This document shows positions 5,695-8,926 of a stretch of DNA of 8,926 nucleotides, piece after piece. Source of the stretch: Candidatus Saccharimonadota bacterium (GTDB lineage Bacteria; Patescibacteriota; Saccharimonadia; Saccharimonadales; Saccharimonadaceae). The number at the start of each line of letters is the position of its first letter. Position 1 is the stretch's first letter. The translations under genes were made by a program, and so were the position numbers. The notes beneath the pieces were generated by a model that was not told the DNA's origin, did not search any database, and was given only the letters and a program-made list of their open reading frames with translations. The stretch is taken from NCBI GenBank assembly GCA_016199685.1, contig JACQGD010000018.1, positions 13,037 to 21,962 of the forward strand, read 5' to 3'.

Positions 5695-5713
5695 ATAGTT
5701 TATACTAAATACA
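5677..5713 (+). promoter_or_regulatory. dnaJ promoter with near-leaderless start
   Basis: TAGACA (5677-5682), an 18-nt spacer and TATACT (5701-5706) are followed by ATG at 5714 after only 7 nt. The expected transcription start is at or one base before the ATG. No Shine-Dalgarno site exists. The -35 lies inside the CIRCE spacer. Confidence 0.7.
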
Positions 5714-6817
5714 ATGAGTAAACGTGATTATTATGAAACACTTGGCGTCAATAAAGATGCATCAGCCGACGAAATCAAGAAGGCATTTCGTAAGGCTGCC
5801 GTAAAACATCACCCAGACAAAGAGGGTGGTGATGAAACGAAGTTTAAAGAAATTAACGAAGCATACGAAGTACTAAAGGATCAGCAGAAGCGTCAGCGAT
5901 ACGATCAGTTTGGTCATGCTGGTGTTGGAGGATCATCTGGCGGTGGAGCTGGCGGTAATCCATTTGAGGGATTTGGTGGCTTTGGCGGTCAAAATGGCAA
6001 TTTTGATTTTGGTGATGGTGGCCTGGGTGATATCTTCGGTCAATTCTTTGGCAATGCAGGTGGTGGACAGCGCGGGCCACGTCGCGGGCGTGACGTTGAA
6101 GTCAGTCTTACGCTGACATTTGAACAAGCGGTATTTGGTACTGAAGAAAAAATCGAAATCACAATGGACGACGAGTGTACTCATTGTAAAGGTTCAACTG
6201 TTGAGCCTGGACATAGTATGAAGACATGCCCAACGTGTCAAGGTGCTGGGCAACAAACGCGTATTATGAATACGATTTTTGGCCAAATGCAGCAAGCCGT
6301 TACTTGTGAGACATGTAAAGGTCGTGGTAAAGTTCCAGAAAAAGTGTGTACTGTATGTAACGGAAAGGGAACCGAGCGCCGCAAACAAGAGATGACTGTC
6401 AAGATTCCTGCAGGCATCGATGATGGCTCGACGATTCGGTTGAAAGAACGCGGTGAGGCAATTGGTGATGGTGCTCGTGGAGATTTATATATTCATGTTC
6501 GTGTCAAAGCCCACCAAAAGTTTACGCGTGAGGGCGATATTATCCTCTCCGAAGAACACATTAGTATGATTGATGCTGCCTTGGGTACAGAAATAGACAT
6601 CGAAACAGTTGATGGCAAGGTGACAATGAAAGTGCCTGCTGGAACTCAGGGCGGTACAGACTTCAAGCTTTCTAAGCATGGGATACCGCATCTTCGTAGC
6701 GACGCTCGGGGGCCACACATTGTGAGTATTATTGTCGATACTCCTACAAAGCTGTCAAAGAAGCAAAAAGAGCTTCTCGAGCAATTCAATGGCGCCAAAA
6801 AACGCGGCTTATTTTAA
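5714..6817 (+). CDS. dnaJ: Chaperone protein DnaJ (Hsp40, type I)
   Basis: This 367-residue protein is the co-chaperone that delivers unfolded proteins to DnaK and stimulates its ATPase through the J domain. The J domain (about 1-70) has DYYETLGV and the essential HPD at 33-35. A Gly/Phe-rich linker follows (about 72-118). The zinc region (about 155-220) has four CxxCxGxG-type repeats: CTHCKGST from Cys155, CPTCQGAG, CETCKGRG and CTVCNGKG from Cys212. All eight cysteines are present, and only the last glycine of repeat 1 is replaced. The C-terminal substrate-binding part continues to GAKKRGLF, and the length is normal for type I DnaJ. The gene stands alone, without dnaK, grpE or hrcA beside it, but keeps its own CIRCE operator, so it is probably in the HrcA heat-shock regulon. 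No clear terminator follows it. Confidence 0.97.
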   Translation: MSKRDYYETLGVNKDASADEIKKAFRKAAVKHHPDKEGGDETKFKEINEAYEVLKDQQKRQRYDQFGHAGVGGSSGGGAGGNPFEGFGGFGGQNGNFDFGDGGLGDIFGQFFGNAGGGQRGPRRGRDVEVSLTLTFEQAVFGTEEKIEITMDDECTHCKGSTVEPGHSMKTCPTCQGAGQQTRIMNTIFGQMQQAVTCETCKGRGKVPEKVCTVCNGKGTERRKQEMTVKIPAGIDDGSTIRLKERGEAIGDGARGDLYIHVRVKAHQKFTREGDIILSEEHISMIDAALGTEIDIETVDGKVTMKVPAGTQGGTDFKLSKHGIPHLRSDARGPHIVSIIVDTPTKLSKKQKELLEQFNGAKKRGLF

Positions 6818-6825
6818 TCATTAAA

Positions 6826-6854
6826 TTGACAAACAGAAAAATAAGTATTAAATA
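6826..6854 (+). promoter_or_regulatory. Candidate promoter of the small membrane protein gene
   Basis: A perfect -35 TTGACA (6826-6831) starts 8 nt after the dnaJ stop. With a 17-nt spacer the -10 is TAAATA (6849-6854); with 16 nt it is TTAAAT. Transcription would begin near 6860, giving a leader of about 40 nt. Read-through from dnaJ is also possible, as no terminator lies between them. Confidence 0.55.
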
Positions 6855-6878
6855 GAGAATGTTACGGATAACTGGATT

Positions 6879-6895
6879 CGTACGTACGTAGGAGG
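6879..6895 (+). promoter_or_regulatory. Shine-Dalgarno site AGGAGG preceded by a CGTACGTACGTA palindromic repeat
   Basis: AGGAGG (6890-6895), 5 nt before ATG at 6901, is the strongest ribosome-binding site in the window. It overlaps by one base the self-complementary CGTA repeat at 6879-6890, which could be a small operator or an RNA fold next to the site. Confidence 0.7.
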
Positions 6896-6900
6896 GCGAT

Positions 6901-7233
6901 ATGGGAGCCTCTATACTCAATACACTTCTCGGACTGTTTACCGCCGGCGCGTGGGGGACTAAAAGCGGCTATGGAATTGGTGCCACGATTTTCGCTTGGT
7001 TCGTTCTGATTGCTGTCTTCACGTCACCGCTCTGGCTCATCGCTGTCATTGGTGTTTTCGGCGCAATCGTCGATACTGTTTGGCAGACGCTGAAATCACT
7101 TTCTCGACTTGTGTGGACCGATACGGCAATGGACAAGAACGGAAACGTCGTCAACAGTTCGGTGAGAGAAGGAGTACTCGCGGAGACTGCTAAACATCAT
7201 CCCGACTCCTACGAAGAACATCCACATCCGTGA
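6901..7233 (+). CDS. Small two-helix membrane protein, unknown function
   Basis: This 110-residue protein belongs to no family I recognise. A short amphipathic or hydrophobic start (ILNTLLGLFTAGAW, 5-18) is followed by a long hydrophobic region (about 24-61) that probably forms two helices, IGATIFAWFVLIAVF and PLWLIAVIGVFGAIV, turned at Thr-Ser-Pro. A basic stretch (LKSLSRLVW) and then a soluble polar tail (about 73-110), rich in His/Glu/Pro at its end (HHPDSYEEHPHP), suggest that the tail is cytoplasmic by the positive-inside rule. The start is set by AGGAGG 5 nt upstream. The gene follows dnaJ by 83 nt and ends before a strong terminator, so it is either monocistronic or the last gene of a dnaJ read-through transcript. 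It precedes the VirB6-like gene but has a separate transcript from it. Confidence 0.7.
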   Translation: MGASILNTLLGLFTAGAWGTKSGYGIGATIFAWFVLIAVFTSPLWLIAVIGVFGAIVDTVWQTLKSLSRLVWTDTAMDKNGNVVNSSVREGVLAETAKHHPDSYEEHPHP

Positions 7234-7237
7234 ACAG

Positions 7238-7286
7238 ACGCTATTCATTGCTAAACGTTTATTGTTTAGTGGTGGATAGCGTTTTT
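7238..7286 (+). terminator. Intrinsic terminator with strand-specific G-U pairs
   Basis: The arms 7238-7256 and 7264-7282 pair over 19 positions around a 7-nt loop and are followed by TTTTT (7282-7286). Four positions (7245, 7248, 7249, 7250) are G-U wobbles in the plus-strand RNA but would be A-C mismatches in the minus-strand RNA. The structure is therefore directional and ends the small membrane protein transcript 4 nt after its stop. Confidence 0.88.
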
Positions 7287-7329
7287 CATAGGTTTGAAAC
7301 ACCTTATGTTAAACTAATTTACAATATAC

Positions 7330-7358
7330 TTGATTTTATAACCATAAAGTAGTATAGT
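7330..7358 (+). promoter_or_regulatory. Promoter of the VirB6/TrbL-like gene
   Basis: TTGATT (7330-7335), exactly 17 nt, TATAGT (7353-7358). The expected start is near 7365, only about 4 nt before the ATG at 7369. No Shine-Dalgarno site is visible, so the mRNA would be nearly leaderless. Confidence 0.7.
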
Positions 7359-7368
7359 AACAGATGTC

Positions 7369-8926
7369 ATGTGGGATCTAAACGTATTGCCCGCCCGCGG
7401 CAATTTTTCTTTGCGCAAAATTGCTCGCACCTTTCTCGCCGTTATTATCTCGGCTTTCTTGTTGACAATCATGAATAGCGCTGTCTCTCACGCTGCTGAT
7501 GCGAACTGGCAAGACGACGGCAGTGTCATTTATAATGGCAAAACCTATCGTCCAACATCACCAACGCCTACAGGGGTAAATGTCCCTCAAGGCTCGACAG
7601 TGTTTGTTGCAAGAGAAGAAAACGCGCCAACGGCAAGCGTGCTCTATATCGAACCAAATACTGATCCGACGAAAGAAATGCGCGTTAAAGTCGCCGAATA
7701 TACAGTCACAAATACAAATGAGTATACAAGTCCTGGTCCGCCAATCGTATCGGATGTATCACTTGCGGCGAAGCCTGAAGTCAAAGATAAGACGCAGTGT
7801 GACGTAGCTGGAGTTGGCTGGATTGTCTGTGTGACATCCCGATTTATTGCTAGTGGTATGGACAACATCTTTACGATTATCGCGAGTTACCTCGAAGTGA
7901 AGCCAGTTTCAACCGATACGGGGAGTGGGCTTTACAAAGCGTGGTCTGTGGCGCTTGGTATTGCAAACCTCATGTTTATTATCGCGTTCCTCGTTATTAT
8001 CTATGCACAGCTAACATCATATGGAATTAGCAACTACAGCATCAAGAAGATGATTCCGAAGCTCATTGTGGCGGCAATACTCGTCAACGTTTCATACTTT
8101 GTGTGTTCGATCGCTGTCGATATCTCAAATGTGCTCGGCTATAGTGTGCAACAAGGGTTGATCGATATTCGTAAATCACTCCCAGATCCAGCACCGGGTG
8201 CACTCGACTCGTATAGCTGGAAAAACCTTACCGAGTACGTTCTTAGCGGCGGAACAATCATTGCCGGCGCATTTGCAGCAAAAGCGGCTTTCCTAGGTGG
8301 TGCTGCTGGCGGCTCAATCTCTGGACTAACATTCTTACTGTTCCCAATCTTGGTATCAGGAGCACTTGCTGTGCTTATCGCACTGCTTGTTCTTGCGGCT
8401 CGTCAGGCGCTCATTACTGTACTCATAGTCGTAGCGCCGCTCGCGTTCGTCGCGTACCTATTACCAAACACCGAAAAGTGGTTTGAGAAATGGCGCGAGC
8501 TATTTACTACGATGCTCCTCGTCTTCCCGCTTTTTTCGTTGCTCTTTGGCGGGTCACAATTAGCGTCGTACATCATCATTCAAAATGCTGATCAAATCAG
8601 TATTATTATCTTCGCTATGTTCATACAGGTTGCGCCGCTTGTTATGACACCGTTCCTCGTCAAGTTTAGCGGCTCTCTGCTTGGACGTCTTGCTGGTATG
8701 GTTAACGATCCAAAGAAAGGTCTTGTCGACCGTGCACGTGGTTGGGCGACCGACAAAGCCGAAGTGCAACGTGCCAAGGGTCGCATCGCTGCGGCTGCTC
8801 CTGGTGGTCGTGGTGGCACACGGTTCCAGCGTCAATCGTATAGGCGTGAGAAAGATCGTATGACCCGTGAGATGTGGAAGAAAGCTGGTGATGCGCACGT
8901 TGATGCCGCATGGCACCATGACGAAC
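7369..8926 (+). CDS. VirB6/TrbL-like polytopic membrane protein of a type IV secretion system, 3' truncated
   Basis: The frame is open from ATG 7369 to the right edge (519 codons plus one base), so the true end is outside the window. The start MWDLNVLPARGNFSLRK is followed by a signal-like helix (about 18-39) with SHAADA as a possible cleavage region. An exported region (about 43-185) contains Thr/Pro-rich strands and two cysteines (QCDVAGVGWIVCV). A membrane block follows, with helices near 190-218, 228-256, 296-330, 330-366, 375-405 and 410-435, including AARQALITVLIVVAPLAFVAYLLP, the hallmark of VirB6/TrbL proteins. The tail (436 onward) is cytoplasmic and strongly basic (NDPKKGLVDRARG, many Arg/Lys/Gly/Ala). 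These proteins form the inner-membrane channel of DNA- or protein-transfer systems. In Saccharibacteria such genes lie beside VirB4-like ATPases, which would be expected to the right. An ATG at 7364 is out of frame and meets a stop after five codons. Confidence 0.85.
   Translation, partial: MWDLNVLPARGNFSLRKIARTFLAVIISAFLLTIMNSAVSHAADANWQDDGSVIYNGKTYRPTSPTPTGVNVPQGSTVFVAREENAPTASVLYIEPNTDPTKEMRVKVAEYTVTNTNEYTSPGPPIVSDVSLAAKPEVKDKTQCDVAGVGWIVCVTSRFIASGMDNIFTIIASYLEVKPVSTDTGSGLYKAWSVALGIANLMFIIAFLVIIYAQLTSYGISNYSIKKMIPKLIVAAILVNVSYFVCSIAVDISNVLGYSVQQGLIDIRKSLPDPAPGALDSYSWKNLTEYVLSGGTIIAGAFAAKAAFLGGAAGGSISGLTFLLFPILVSGALAVLIALLVLAARQALITVLIVVAPLAFVAYLLPNTEKWFEKWRELFTTMLLVFPLFSLLFGGSQLASYIIIQNADQISIIIFAMFIQVAPLVMTPFLVKFSGSLLGRLAGMVNDPKKGLVDRARGWATDKAEVQRAKGRIAAAAPGGRGGTRFQRQSYRREKDRMTREMWKKAGDAHVDAAWHHDE

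Noticed and set aside
8560..8919. Minus-strand open frames at the right edge.
   Set aside because: The plus strand carries the continuous VirB6/TrbL-like frame through this region; the others are shadows.

Overview
The window looks like chromosomal DNA from a small-genome bacterium, most likely Patescibacteria/CPR and possibly Saccharibacteria (TM7). This placement is an inference. It rests on moderate GC, compact gene spacing, the VirB6/TrbL-like protein style, a stand-alone CIRCE-controlled dnaJ, Asn/Thr-rich anchored surface proteins, and several genes whose -10 box sits almost directly on the start codon with no Shine-Dalgarno site. Standard code 11 fits: TGG encodes Trp, and TGA appears only as a stop.

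Left part (1-3675). The 3' end of a RelA/SpoT- or MESH1-like HD hydrolase gene runs in from the left. It meets head-on, with zero spacer, a minus-strand gene for a predicted HTH plus ACT-domain protein. A 93-bp divergent promoter region follows, then three plus-strand genes, each with its own probable leaderless promoter: a divergent GNAT-like acetyltransferase, a YdjM/DUF457-type membrane metal-dependent hydrolase, and a GlcD/DLD-type FAD oxidase that appears to lack the middle of its C-terminal substrate domain.

Middle part (3676-5713). A bidirectional terminator separates the oxidase from two tandem minus-strand paralogues. Each has a short cytoplasmic head, one membrane helix, a single extracellular cysteine, an Asn/Thr/Ser-rich low-complexity stalk and a conserved C-terminal cap. 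Each has its own Shine-Dalgarno site, and a strong terminator lies between them. This pair is the least explained and most distinctive content of the window. A 384-bp AT-rich intergenic region then leads to dnaJ.

Right part (5714-8926). dnaJ has a CIRCE operator over its promoter, implying HrcA heat-shock control. It is followed by a small two-helix membrane protein gene with a strong Shine-Dalgarno site and a terminator. The window ends in a large polytopic VirB6/TrbL-like gene, cut off by the right edge, that has its own promoter and probably begins a type IV secretion or DNA-transfer cluster.

Most genes here seem to be separate transcription units rather than one operon. Two initiation modes coexist: leaderless or near-leaderless (GNAT, YdjM-like, FAD oxidase, dnaJ, VirB6-like) and Shine-Dalgarno-led (ACT protein, both surface paralogues, small membrane protein).
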